Shown here in pieces: positions 14,794 to 22,931 of a stretch of DNA of 64,000 nucleotides; the first letter of the stretch is position 1, and each line of letters starts with the position of its first letter. The position numbers were made by a program, and so were the translations under genes. The stretch lies in contig DGVB01000037.1 in NCBI GenBank assembly GCA_002395805.1, forward strand, positions 1-64,000, given 5' to 3'. This DNA is from Bacteroidales bacterium UBA4295 (GTDB lineage Bacteria; Bacteroidota; Bacteroidia; Bacteroidales; Paludibacteraceae). Below the pieces are notes generated by a model. It saw only the letters and a list, made by a program, of their open reading frames with translations. It was not told the DNA's origin and made no database searches.

Positions 14794-15264
14794 TTAGTAA
14801 CTTGTACGCTGGGTAGCAGCGTAACTGATCTTCAATGCGTATGCGCGGCGGAGCTCCTGCTTGATATCCGCAATGATGCCCATCTTGGTTTCCTTGTCAG
14901 CCTTGATGGAAACGGTCATCAAACCCTGCTCACTCTCTTTCATGGACGAACGCTCGTTAATGATATACTCGCCGATATCTTTCGTCTCCGCGAACTGGTC
15001 ATCCAACTGGATACGGGTCTCTGCACCATATTGCTTGCGGAACTCAGCCGTAGGCGTACCTACGTAGATATAACGCACAAGGGATTTCTTCTCCAGCTTG
15101 GTCAGCTCGGTTGCCTGCGGGTTCTTGAATTGAACCTTGTAGGTGACCTCCTTCATTGACGTAACAGACATGAAGAAGAAGAGCAGCATGAAGATAATAT
15201 CAGGGAGAGACGACGTATTGAGCGCCGGCATCTCACGTTTCTCATTTCTACGAATCTTTGCCAT
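14794..15264 (-). CDS. exbD: ExbD/TolR-type biopolymer transport protein
   Basis: 156 residues from the ATG at 15264 (MAKIRRNEKREMPALNTSSLPDIIFMLLFFF). A longer in-frame reading upstream overlaps the previous gene and lacks family similarity. One transmembrane helix (about residues 18-38) with a conserved Asp (SSLPDIIF) and a periplasmic domain match ExbD. With ExbB it forms the proton-driven motor that energises TonB-dependent outer-membrane transport. It starts 1 nt after the first exbD and is the last gene of the operon. Confidence 0.9.
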   Translation of the reverse strand: MAKIRRNEKREMPALNTSSLPDIIFMLLFFFMSVTSMKEVTYKVQFKNPQATELTKLEKKSLVRYIYVGTPTAEFRKQYGAETRIQLDDQFAETKDIGEYIINERSSMKESEQGLMTVSIKADKETKMGIIADIKQELRRAYALKISYAATQRTSY

Positions 15265-15265
15265 G

Positions 15266-15844
15266 TTAGTTACCGTAATTTTTAGGTTCAGCCTCGGAAA
15301 TCTTCTGAGGATAGATCTTTTGGATCTGTTTCTGCTGATCCTCGTCGAGTTCGTTATAGCTTTTGTGGAAATACTTCTGCGCGCATTCTTCACGCAATTC
15401 ATTATACGCCGCTACGAGTTCGTTCTGCACATCCAGATAAGCCTGATACTGGGTATCCACATCGTTCTGAACAGAGATCACGTGATCCTTGGTGTACTTC
15501 AGTACGCCGAACGGAGCTCCGAAATCCTCCTCCACCAATTTAGGATAGTAGTCAGCATTCTGTTCGTTTTTGATGAACTCCTTAGCTCTCTCTCGAAGTT
15601 GCTTCACATCCATCAACTGGCCCTGCACCATGAGTTGGTTAGCAGAGTTGATCTTCACAACCAACAAGTTGCGCTTGTTGATATCCTTGTCCTCCACTTT
15701 CTGATCAGGAGGAATAGGCGCAGGCAGACGGCGAGCCAGTCCCTGGTTCACATCCATAGAGGTAGTCACCAGGAAGAAAATCAGCAACAGGAACGAGATG
15801 TCAGCCATGGAACTGGCGTTGATCTGTGGGACTTTCTTTGCCAT
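15266..15844 (-). CDS. exbD: ExbD/TolR-type biopolymer transport protein
   Basis: 192 residues. The membrane anchor reads INASSMADISFLLLIFFLVTTSM with the conserved Asp of the proton path, then a periplasmic domain longer than usual with a Q/E/Y-rich insertion (residues about 115-175). Two different ExbD subunits next to one ExbB are common in Bacteroidota. It starts 12 nt downstream of the membrane protein gene. Confidence 0.9.
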   Translation of the reverse strand: MAKKVPQINASSMADISFLLLIFFLVTTSMDVNQGLARRLPAPIPPDQKVEDKDINKRNLLVVKINSANQLMVQGQLMDVKQLRERAKEFIKNEQNADYYPKLVEEDFGAPFGVLKYTKDHVISVQNDVDTQYQAYLDVQNELVAAYNELREECAQKYFHKSYNELDEDQQKQIQKIYPQKISEAEPKNYGN

Positions 15845-15856
15845 GATAAATGTGAT

Positions 15857-16345
15857 TTACTTCGACAGTTTTTTAGTATAGCAATATCCCCATATCATTG
15901 TACAAATAGTAGCACAAATGAGGAAATAGCAAGCGTAGATAACAGCGTCAGCCATCTGAGCCCAGAAGCCTTCGTTATCCGTGCCTTCGTAACCGATGAT
16001 GTTGATTTTCTCCGGGCTGCCGAGGAACCAGCAGACACATGCCAATACGATGAATCCGCAAACTACGCCGAGGGTCATATATGCCTTACGACGGTTGGTC
16101 TTCCAGTTATTGGCAAACTCTACGCAAACCACAGCCAGAGTGATCAGAACTACGATACCGAAAAGGATGTAGTTCCAAATGAGGAAAGCATCGGTGAATC
16201 GCGGGATATCCAGAAAATCACCGGCTACCTCGAGACTACCGTTGGAGCCACCGAGGAAGAACAACGCGATGAACGCGATGCCCAAACCCAGCAAAGTCCA
16301 GAGGGTAATCTTAGGAATCATTTTATAGTTTTTCATATTGCTCAA
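15857..16345 (-). CDS. Four-helix membrane protein in the exbB-exbD operon
   Basis: 162 residues with four predicted membrane helices (about residues 10-30, 55-78, 88-108, 132-152). I do not recognise a named family. It sits between exbB and the two exbD genes on the same strand and is most simply explained as an accessory of the proton-motor complex; this is inference from position. Translation could start at the first or the fourth codon (both Met). Confidence 0.7.
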   Translation of the reverse strand: MSNMKNYKMIPKITLWTLLGLGIAFIALFFLGGSNGSLEVAGDFLDIPRFTDAFLIWNYILFGIVVLITLAVVCVEFANNWKTNRRKAYMTLGVVCGFIVLACVCWFLGSPEKINIIGYEGTDNEGFWAQMADAVIYACYFLICATICTMIWGYCYTKKLSK

Positions 16346-16353
16346 AATTAAAT

Positions 16354-16427
16354 TAATTTGTTATTTGTTATTTGTCATTGGTTATTGGTCATTTCGATCA
16401 CCAATTACCAATCTACAATTACCAATA
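16354..16427. repeat. Two inverted 7-bp arrays forming a potential hairpin
   Basis: At 16354-16395 there are six heptamers of the TTATTTG/TCATTGG type. At 16400-16427 there are four of the ACCAATT type, which are complementary to the first set. Together they could form a long imperfect stem between exbB and the downstream membrane-protein gene. Confidence 0.75.
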
Positions 16428-16431
16428 ATAA

Positions 16432-17250
16432 TTACTTTTTTTGAGCCTTGTCGTACTCTACTACGATGTCGAGGAGACTGATCGAGCTATCCTCCATTTC
16501 ATTTACGAGGCCCTCAACGAGGCTCAGGATATAGTTGTAGAACAGCTGGAGAACAACAGCGATAATCAAACCGAGGAGGGTGGTCAACAGTGCGACCTTG
16601 ATACCACCGGCAACAACGGTAGCCGAGATATCACCCACTTGCTGGATTTTATCGAAAGCCTCGATCATACCGATAATGGTACCCAAGAAACCGAGAGACG
16701 GAGCGATAGCGATGAAGAGGGTGATCCAAGAGAGGTTCTTCTCCAAAAGACCGAGCTGAACGCCGCCATAGGAAGCAACGGTTTTCTCAACCACGTCGAT
16801 ACCCTCATCATAGCGGCTCAGTCCCTGATAGAAGATGGAAGCGACCGGTCCGCGTGTATTACGGCAAACCTCCAGCGCTTTCTCGATACCACCTTGCTTG
16901 AGGGCAGCCTCTACGTCAGCGAGCAACTGCTTGGTGTTCGTTTTGCTAAGCGACAGATAGATAATACGCTCGATACAAAGAGCAAGACCGAATACGAGAG
17001 TAACGAGGGTCAGCGCCATGAAGCCGGCACCACCTTCGATAAATTTCGTCTTCAATGTTTTGTGAAGCGCTACAAGACCACCAGCCTCCTCTGCAGGAGC
17101 AGCTACTTCTTCAGCTACCGGAGCAGCCTCGTCTACTTGTTCTACAGCAGCCTCCTCAGCAGGAGCAGCTGCTTCTTCTTGTGCCATCATTACTGCGCTA
17201 CCAAAGGTCAGCATAGCCAGCACCGTAAGAGTTGCAAATACTTTTTTCAT
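16432..17250 (-). CDS. exbB: ExbB/TolQ/MotA-family proton channel
   Basis: 272 residues. A signal-like N-terminus (MKKVFATLTVLAMLTFGSAV) is followed by a linker of A, E, P and V (residues about 24-58) and then the MotA/TolQ/ExbB domain with three membrane helices. The motif SLGFLGTIIGMIEAF is characteristic. It forms the inner-membrane channel of the ExbB-ExbD motor. First protein gene of the operon; transcription may come from the tRNA-Ser promoter upstream, since no separate promoter was found in the 77 nt between. Confidence 0.92.
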   Translation of the reverse strand: MKKVFATLTVLAMLTFGSAVMMAQEEAAAPAEEAAVEQVDEAAPVAEEVAAPAEEAGGLVALHKTLKTKFIEGGAGFMALTLVTLVFGLALCIERIIYLSLSKTNTKQLLADVEAALKQGGIEKALEVCRNTRGPVASIFYQGLSRYDEGIDVVEKTVASYGGVQLGLLEKNLSWITLFIAIAPSLGFLGTIIGMIEAFDKIQQVGDISATVVAGGIKVALLTTLLGLIIAVVLQLFYNYILSLVEGLVNEMEDSSISLLDIVVEYDKAQKK

Positions 17251-17327
17251 GAGAATAAAAAATTAATTTAAGTTATTTGTGTTTGTTTGTGTTTTCGGTT
17301 AATGGGGATTTTGACATCCCCTTTTTG

Positions 17328-17415
17328 CGGAGAGACGGGGATTCGAACCCCGGAAACCCTTTTGGAGTTTACACGCTTTCCAGGCGTGCCTCTTCAACCA
17401 CTCGAGCATCTCTCC
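17328..17415 (-). tRNA. tRNA-Ser (GGA)
   Basis: 88 nt. Acceptor stem GGAGAGA / TCTCTCC, discriminator G, long variable arm typical of serine tRNA, anticodon loop CTGGAAA giving anticodon GGA. CCA is not encoded. Its promoter is at 17453-17484 and exbB follows 77 nt downstream. Confidence 0.95.
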
Positions 17416-17452
17416 TTTGTGCGCTCATTGGCGCTTTCTCACTAATCGGCTA

Positions 17453-17484
17453 CAAAATTACTGCTTTTTTGCGACATACGCAAG
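17453..17484 (-). promoter_or_regulatory. Promoter of tRNA-Ser (GGA)
   Basis: Read on the minus strand: CTTG, 20 bp spacer with CGTATGTCGC and an A-tract ending in GCAG, then TAATTTTG. The transcript should start near 17447, about 30 nt before the tRNA. Confidence 0.8.
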
Positions 17485-17513
17485 AGTTTAGACATTTTTT
17501 TACAAAAAAATGG

Positions 17514-18323
17514 TCATTTTAACCCAAAAAGCAGCCTTGCGTTTGCATTTGTCTTGGCGATAATTTTATCCATAGAACACTCATAGACCATCGCCAAGCG
17601 CTCTACAACATAGCGCATCAGACGACTTTCGTTGCGTTCACCACGATGAGGAACAGGGGCCATATACGGGGCATCGGTCTCTAACAAGAGGCGGTCCGGA
17701 ATCTCCATCTCAGGATGAAGAATCTGCAATTCCTTTAAGGTTTCCGCTAATTTGCAATTCTTGAATGTCAACACACCGCCTATCCCCAAATAAAATCCCA
17801 TATCCAGTATCTGCTGCGCTGTCTCTTTGCTCCCATTAAAACAATGGAACACTCCGCGAAGCGGATTACCGAAGTGAGTATCGCGAATTACAGATTGCAA
17901 TACCGCCAATATATCTTCTGTTGCTTCGCGATTATGCAAAATCACCGGCAGATTTAGTTCTTGCGCCAATATCAACTGCCGGCGGAGCACTTCTTTTTGT
18001 TTTTCCTTATACGTTTTATCCCAATAATAATCAAGTCCGATCTCTCCGACAGCCACCAATTCCTCTTTATGTGTCCGGATAGCTTGCTCAATGACTGCCA
18101 GTTGTTTCTCCCAATCGGATTTGACATCTTCAGGATGAAGGCCCAAGGCCGGATAGCAGTAATTCGGATGTGCGTGACAGACTTCCAATACCGTTTGGAT
18201 AGATGCCGCGTTGACGCCCGGCACTATCATGGCTTCCACCCCACTCTCCCGCTGCCGTGCTATCACTTCCTCGCGGTCCGGCGCAAAAGCCTCTTCATCT
18301 ATATGGCAATGGGTATCTATCAT
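17514..18323 (-). CDS. TatD-family metal-dependent deoxyribonuclease
   Basis: 269 residues. The metal ligands are visible as MIDTHCHID (HxH), VGEIGLDYYW (Glu), the His in VILHNREA, the His in FHCFNGS and the Asp in LLETDAPYMAP. This is the TatD/YcfH family of 3'-5' DNases with a TIM-barrel fold. The start overlaps the queA stop as ATGA, so it is translationally coupled in the rlmL-queA-tatD unit. Confidence 0.93.
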   Translation of the reverse strand: MIDTHCHIDEEAFAPDREEVIARQRESGVEAMIVPGVNAASIQTVLEVCHAHPNYCYPALGLHPEDVKSDWEKQLAVIEQAIRTHKEELVAVGEIGLDYYWDKTYKEKQKEVLRRQLILAQELNLPVILHNREATEDILAVLQSVIRDTHFGNPLRGVFHCFNGSKETAQQILDMGFYLGIGGVLTFKNCKLAETLKELQILHPEMEIPDRLLLETDAPYMAPVPHRGERNESRLMRYVVERLAMVYECSMDKIIAKTNANARLLFGLK

Positions 18324-19492
18324 TTGCGTGTTAATATGGAACTGTCGCCATAACTCAGAAAACGAAAATCATGAGAGAGAGCGTAATCATATATAGTACG
18401 CCAATCGCCCCCGACGAAGGCGCTAACAAGTAGCAGTAATGTGGACTGAGGTTGATGGAAATTGGTAATTAACTGGTCCACCACATGAAACTGATATCCG
18501 GGTTTAATCATAATCTGGGTCTCGGCGTGCAACGTTTCCTGCCCCGTAGCTTCCATCCAATCGATTAAAGAAAGCAGCGCTTCCCGCGTGGACATCGTAT
18601 ATTCTTTTTCGTATGGCTCAAACTGCGACACCTTGGCTGTCCGGTTGCAGCCCATAAAATAAAGACTCTCCAACGTACGCATGGACGTAGTACCCACTGC
18701 CACTATTTTGCCCAGATTGGCAACAATATGCTTGATTGCAGACTTCGGCACAGCAATAATCTCCGTATGCATAGTATGCTCGTTTGCATCGGCAGTTTTA
18801 ACCGGTAAGAAAGTTCCCGCTCCCACATGGAGCGTCACTTCATCCGTCTCTATGCCTCGCGAGCGCAAGTCGTCCAACACGCGTTCCGTAAAATGCAGGC
18901 CTGCCGTAGGTGCTGCTACAGAACCCTTAATACGCGAATAAACGGTCTGGTACGTCGTCTTGTCACTCTCTTCGGTCTTGCGGTTCAAATACGGAGGGAT
19001 GGGCAGTTCGCCCGCAGCATCCAGTATCTCCGCAAAGGAAACATTTTCCTCATCCCATTCAAAACGAACGGCATACGTATTGCCCAATACTTGCTCTTTA
19101 TACGCCCGGAGAGTAAATTCTCCGGCCTTCAGTTCGATCGGCTCATTATGCCATTTCTTGGCGTTGCCCACCATACATTTCCATACACAACCGGTGGTGG
19201 ATGACAACGAGAGTTGGTAGTCATGCGGCTCCAATGGTTCCAGACAAAACACCTCTATTCTGGCTCCGGTCGATTTATAAAACTCCAGCCGGGCTTGAAT
19301 CACGCGCGTGTTATTATATATAAGGAGTGCATCCGGAGCGATATAGTCGCCCACATTATAGAAATGGTCTTCACGCACTTGCCCGTCACGATAGACCAGT
19401 AACTTGCTATGGTCACGCTCCGGAAGCGGGTACTTGGCAATCCGCTCGTCCGGAAGAGGATAATTATAATCAGCTATGTAAATGGGAGTCAT
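18320..19492 (-). CDS. queA: tRNA preQ1(34) S-adenosylmethionine ribosyltransferase-isomerase QueA
   Basis: 390 residues from the ATG at 19492, preceded by a purine-rich AAGGAAA. An upstream in-frame start would extend further into rlmL. Signatures: YNYPLPDERIAKYPLPERDHSKLL, LIYNNTRVIQARL, PTAGLHFTERVL, LHVGAGTFLPV, VVGTTSMRTLES-like, and LLLVSAFVGGDW. QueA transfers and isomerises the ribosyl group of SAM to make epoxyqueuosine in tRNAs with GUN anticodons. It overlaps the end of rlmL by 23 nt. Confidence 0.95.
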   Translation of the reverse strand: MTPIYIADYNYPLPDERIAKYPLPERDHSKLLVYRDGQVREDHFYNVGDYIAPDALLIYNNTRVIQARLEFYKSTGARIEVFCLEPLEPHDYQLSLSSTTGCVWKCMVGNAKKWHNEPIELKAGEFTLRAYKEQVLGNTYAVRFEWDEENVSFAEILDAAGELPIPPYLNRKTEESDKTTYQTVYSRIKGSVAAPTAGLHFTERVLDDLRSRGIETDEVTLHVGAGTFLPVKTADANEHTMHTEIIAVPKSAIKHIVANLGKIVAVGTTSMRTLESLYFMGCNRTAKVSQFEPYEKEYTMSTREALLSLIDWMEATGQETLHAETQIMIKPGYQFHVVDQLITNFHQPQSTLLLLVSAFVGGDWRTIYDYALSHDFRFLSYGDSSILTRK

Positions 19493-20630
19493 TTCGTTTT
19501 CCTTGAAATAGTTCATATTGGTTGAACTGACAGTCCAACTCGCCATTCAGCAGATGGTACTTCCTGGATGGTTTAAGACCGATACATTTCATGGCCGCTG
19601 CATTGGAAGAGATGATCCATGCCGTTGCGCCGGTAAACTGATGTTTGAGAGTCGAACCGATTGCGCCATATAAATCTTCCATCTCTTTATTGCTCTTCAG
19701 GCGTTCGCCGTACGGAGGGTTCAGCATCACCAGGGCATTGACATTCTGGTCATTTTTTATCTCCTCCATGCGAATCTGCTTGAGTTCAATATCTTTCTGT
19801 ACGCCGGCCGATTTGATGTTTTTTTCAGCTTGTCGGATGGCATAGAAGGAGGCGTCAGAACCATATATCCGATGGTTAAACTCGCGTTCTGCGGAATCAT
19901 CATTGTAAATATCACTCCATAACTCCGCGTCAAAGTCCTGCCATTTCTCGAATGCGAACGATTTGCGGAACACTCCCGGTGCTATATTGCGGGCGATGAG
20001 CGCCGCCTCAATCAGCAATGTTCCGGACCCGCACATGGGGTCATAGAAATCGCTTTGGCCCTTCCAGCCGGCCATGAGTAACATTCCTGCCGCGAGCACT
20101 TCACTTATCGGAGCTTCGGTTGTTGCAACGCGATAGCCGCGTTTGTGCAGACTCTCGCCGCTGCTGTCCAGAGAAACCGTCACCTGTTCGTTCGCCACGT
20201 GCACATTGATGATCATATCCGGCTCCTGGGTACTGACGCTCGGTCGTTTGTTCGCCTTCTCCATCCAGAAATCCGCTATAGCATCCTTTGCACGGTAGGT
20301 GACAAAACGGCTATTACGGAAGGTCTCGCTATATACCGTTGCGTCCACAACAAACGTGGTGTCTGCCGTCATATACCGGTTCCAATCAAGCGATTTCACT
20401 TGCTTGTACAGCGCGTCTGTGTCTTTTGCTTTGAACGATGCGATGGGCACTAATATCCGGATAGCGGTACGCAGGCACAAGTTAGCGCGATAAAGCAGAG
20501 CCTTGTCTCCTTTAAAAGAAACGGCTCGTCTTTCGATGAGCACGTCATTGGCGCCTAACTCTATCAGTTCTTGCGCTAATACTTCCTCCAAGCCCTTGAA
20601 TGTCTTGGCAAGCATTGAAAAGTTTTTCAT
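19470..20630 (-). CDS. rlmL: THUMP-domain RNA methyltransferase, RlmL-like
   Basis: 386 residues from the ATG at 20630 ([22 protein letters not shown]), the usual N-terminus of this family. Longer readings run through the tRNA gene. A THUMP domain (about residues 45-155) precedes the methyltransferase domain with [23 protein letters not shown] (SAM binding) and the catalytic motif LNPPYGERL. RlmL methylates N2 of a guanosine in 23S rRNA. Striking: the ATG begins 1 nt after the last encoded base of tRNA-Ser (TGA), so after tRNA processing the mRNA would have essentially no leader. Confidence 0.9.
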   Translation of the reverse strand: MKNFSMLAKTFKGLEEVLAQELIELGANDVLIERRAVSFKGDKALLYRANLCLRTAIRILVPIASFKAKDTDALYKQVKSLDWNRYMTADTTFVVDATVYSETFRNSRFVTYRAKDAIADFWMEKANKRPSVSTQEPDMIINVHVANEQVTVSLDSSGESLHKRGYRVATTEAPISEVLAAGMLLMAGWKGQSDFYDPMCGSGTLLIEAALIARNIAPGVFRKSFAFEKWQDFDAELWSDIYNDDSAEREFNHRIYGSDASFYAIRQAEKNIKSAGVQKDIELKQIRMEEIKNDQNVNALVMLNPPYGERLKSNKEMEDLYGAIGSTLKHQFTGATAWIISSNAAAMKCIGLKPSRKYHLLNGELDCQFNQYELFQGKRNDSHLHS

Positions 20631-20631
20631 G

Positions 20632-20716
20632 CGGAAAGAGAGGGATTCGAACCCCCGGTACCTTTCAGTACTTCGGTTTTCAAGACCGACGCAATAGACC
20701 ACTCTGCCATCTTTCC
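20632..20716 (-). tRNA. tRNA-Ser (TGA)
   Basis: 85 nt. Acceptor GGAAAGA / TCTTTCC, discriminator G, long variable arm, anticodon loop CTTGAAA giving TGA. CCA not encoded. Followed immediately by the rlmL start codon. Confidence 0.95.
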
Positions 20717-20729
20717 CCAAAAGCGGGTG

Positions 20730-20761
20730 CAAAGGTACTGCTTTTTTTTAGATTGTGCAAG
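20730..20761 (-). promoter_or_regulatory. Promoter of tRNA-Ser (TGA) and rlmL-queA-tatD
   Basis: Minus strand: CTTG, 20 bp with an A8 run and GCAG, then TACCTTTG. It is the only promoter-like element seen upstream of the rlmL-queA-tatD unit. Confidence 0.8.
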
Positions 20762-20820
20762 TTTTTACGAAAAAAAATTACTTCCTTGACCTCTTCTAAC
20801 CATTTTTCTGCCACTCAATT

Positions 20821-20864
20821 GGGGTTTGATAGGGGTTATGTAGGGGTTATATAGGGGTTTTGTC
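20821..20864. repeat. 11-bp tandem array (GGGGTTATRTA-type x4)
   Basis: Four units in perfect 11-bp phase: GGGGTTTGATA, GGGGTTATGTA, GGGGTTATATA, GGGGTTTTGTC. It lies between the stop of the coiled-coil gene and the tRNA-Ser promoter. Confidence 0.85.
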
Positions 20865-20873
20865 ACCTGCTTT

Positions 20874-21755
20874 TTATTTTTTCAATTGAAACGGGAAGGA
20901 CCCGATCAGGTTGCCTTCGCAGAAGAAATCAACCGTATAGAAACCGGACTCCACCTTATACTCCTCATCCAAAAGGCAATAACATATGCCGCTATACGCT
21001 TCGCCGCTATACTCGATTTGTTGCGACATCGTGTAGGGAACTTCGCCGCTTTCGAAAGCAAACACTTTGTTCTCTTCCTCTCCGATTAACTCACCGGCCG
21101 GTGTGATAACACGGGCATATAACTCCTTCAGACCGGGGGTACAGGTGATGTTTTTCGCTATCACAAAATCAAATTGCAGCTTACGGGCATGGCTTGCCAT
21201 GCGCGTTTTCTTGTCTTTTTTGTTCAGCATCGTGATTGAACACGAAGTGATCTCCAGCATCGCCGCTCTTGTCACGGTCTCTGTCAGCGCTGTATTGGCC
21301 TGGGTCAGTTCCTCATTACGTGTACGAACCTGTTGATTCTCTTCGCGTACCTGTTGGTTCTCAACGGTAAGCCGGGCGTTGGTGGCATTCAGGCTGTCAA
21401 TCTGACGCACGTAGTCCTTCATCACGGCGCGAACCGTCGCCAGCTCTTTCTTCAGTTCGGCGATACGGCGGGCGTTGGAGGCCTTGGTGGTACGCAGTTC
21501 TTCCAGCAAATCCTGTACCCGCTGTTGCTCGCGGCTCAACAGGTCCTGCAGGCTGTCATTGCGGATGTCCATCTGCTGATAGCCGTCGAACTGAATGGCC
21601 AGATCCTCATACTCATCCTCCAATTCTTCTTTCTCGATTGTCATCTGCTCCACCATCTCGTTCATCTCCTGACGCTGGCTCAAGAAGAGATATGCCAGCA
21701 CTGCCACCAAAACGAGCAGAAGCGCAAAAATAGTATAAACAACTGATTTTTTCAC
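20874..21755 (-). CDS. Bacteroidota-conserved membrane-anchored coiled-coil protein
   Basis: 293 residues. One N-terminal membrane helix (residues about 7-26), a long heptad-rich coiled coil (about 28-165, with QQVREENQQVRTRNEEL) and a C-terminal beta-rich domain (about 180-290, with DFVIAKNITCTPGLKELY and GFYTVDFFCEGNLIGSFPFQL). Homologues of this layout occur across Bacteroidota without assigned function (from memory). It follows murF by 24 nt, so a periplasmic or cell-wall-related role is possible but unproven. Confidence 0.75.
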   Translation of the reverse strand: MKKSVVYTIFALLLVLVAVLAYLFLSQRQEMNEMVEQMTIEKEELEDEYEDLAIQFDGYQQMDIRNDSLQDLLSREQQRVQDLLEELRTTKASNARRIAELKKELATVRAVMKDYVRQIDSLNATNARLTVENQQVREENQQVRTRNEELTQANTALTETVTRAAMLEITSCSITMLNKKDKKTRMASHARKLQFDFVIAKNITCTPGLKELYARVITPAGELIGEEENKVFAFESGEVPYTMSQQIEYSGEAYSGICYCLLDEEYKVESGFYTVDFFCEGNLIGSFPFQLKK

Positions 21756-21779
21756 TGTTTGATTCCTTTGATTTTAATT

Positions 21780-22931
21780 CTATAAATAGGGTATCACTTT
21801 CTCCAACTGGTTGCTGCGACTTCCCTTAAGCAGAACCGTGTATCCGCTCAGCGGCTCGCGCTGCAGGTATTCGCATAGCGTCTCCACATTGGCAAAGACG
21901 GGATACGGAGCCGTCGTTTCTTGATACTCCTCGCCTACCAGCAGCACCTTTTCTGCCTTGCGTTCCAGCAGCATGTTCACGATATTCTGATGCTCAAGAT
22001 GGCTGTATTCGCCTAACTCACGCATCGCGCCGAGAATATAACAATTGCCTTTGAATGCATTGATTGCCGCTTGCATGGAGGTAGGGTTCGCATTATAGGC
22101 ATCCACCACCACGGTATTCTTCTCCGTCTGCATCAGTTGGGAGCGATTGTTGGACGGCACATACGCGCGTATAGCCGCTAATCCTGCTTCACGGGACACT
22201 CCGAAATATTCACCTACGCAAAGCGCTGCCGATACATTCTCCGCATTATAACCGCCTACCAGATGGGTCCCTTCCGGCATTGTTCCTGTTGTATAAGGAA
22301 CGGTTTTCAGGTCTCCCGCCATCGTAGCCAGATAAGGATTGTCCGTGTTTCTGAAACAAAAACCTCCGTGAGCACGCAGGAAATCGTATAACTCCGCTTT
22401 CGTGCGTTGCACCCCTTCGAACGAACCGAATCCCTGCAGATGCGCTTTGCCGACATTGGTAATCAGACCATAGTTCGGCTCTGCTATCTCCACCAGTTCT
22501 TTGATATCGCCCGGATGCGACGCTCCCATCTCCACAATCGCCATCTCATGCGCGCGCGTGATAGATAATAAGGTGAGCGGTACTCCGAGTTGGTTATTCA
22601 GATTGCCTTGGGTATAATACAGATTGTATTTGGTACTTAACACGGCGGCACAGAGTTCTTTGGTCGTCGTCTTTCCGTTCGTACCGGTGATACCAAGAAC
22701 AGGCAAACCCAATTCGCGCCGCCATGCACGCGCCAGATCCTGCAATTCGGCTAACGCATTCTCGCCGGAGATGATATACTCCGCTCCGTCGCGCCTCGCT
22801 TGCTCCACAAATTGGTTTCCGTCGAAATGCTCACCCTTCAATGCCACGAAAATACAGCCGGGAGTTACCCTCCGGCTGTCTGTAGTGACGACAAGGGATT
22901 CTTTATTTTTTATTAGGAAGTTCCAATCCAT
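21780..22931 (-). CDS. murF: UDP-N-acetylmuramoyl-tripeptide--D-alanyl-D-alanine ligase MurF
   Basis: 383 residues, somewhat shorter than typical MurF (about 430-460). Motifs: DSRRVTPGCIFVALKGEHFDG (N-terminal UDP domain), the ATP loop GITGTNGKTTTKEL, EMGASHPGDI, ITNVGKAHLQGFGS and VVDAYNANPTSM. It completes the cytoplasmic UDP-MurNAc-pentapeptide precursor. Its start overlaps the end of the MFS gene by 29 nt. Confidence 0.94.
   Translation of the reverse strand: MDWNFLIKNKESLVVTTDSRRVTPGCIFVALKGEHFDGNQFVEQARRDGAEYIISGENALAELQDLARAWRRELGLPVLGITGTNGKTTTKELCAAVLSTKYNLYYTQGNLNNQLGVPLTLLSITRAHEMAIVEMGASHPGDIKELVEIAEPNYGLITNVGKAHLQGFGSFEGVQRTKAELYDFLRAHGGFCFRNTDNPYLATMAGDLKTVPYTTGTMPEGTHLVGGYNAENVSAALCVGEYFGVSREAGLAAIRAYVPSNNRSQLMQTEKNTVVVDAYNANPTSMQAAINAFKGNCYILGAMRELGEYSHLEHQNIVNMLLERKAEKVLLVGEEYQETTAPYPVFANVETLCEYLQREPLSGYTVLLKGSRSNQLEKVIPYL

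Noticed and set aside
15143..17271. Long plus-strand open frames opposite the exb operon
   Set aside because: They are shadows of well-identified ExbB and ExbD genes and have no family resemblance.
19493..20629. preQ1 riboswitch for queA
   Set aside because: queA overlaps rlmL and has no separate leader in which a riboswitch could lie.
20821..20864. 11-bp G-rich array considered as a telomere-like or CRISPR feature
   Set aside because: Unit and total length are far too short and no associated genes exist; retained only as a tandem-repeat finding.
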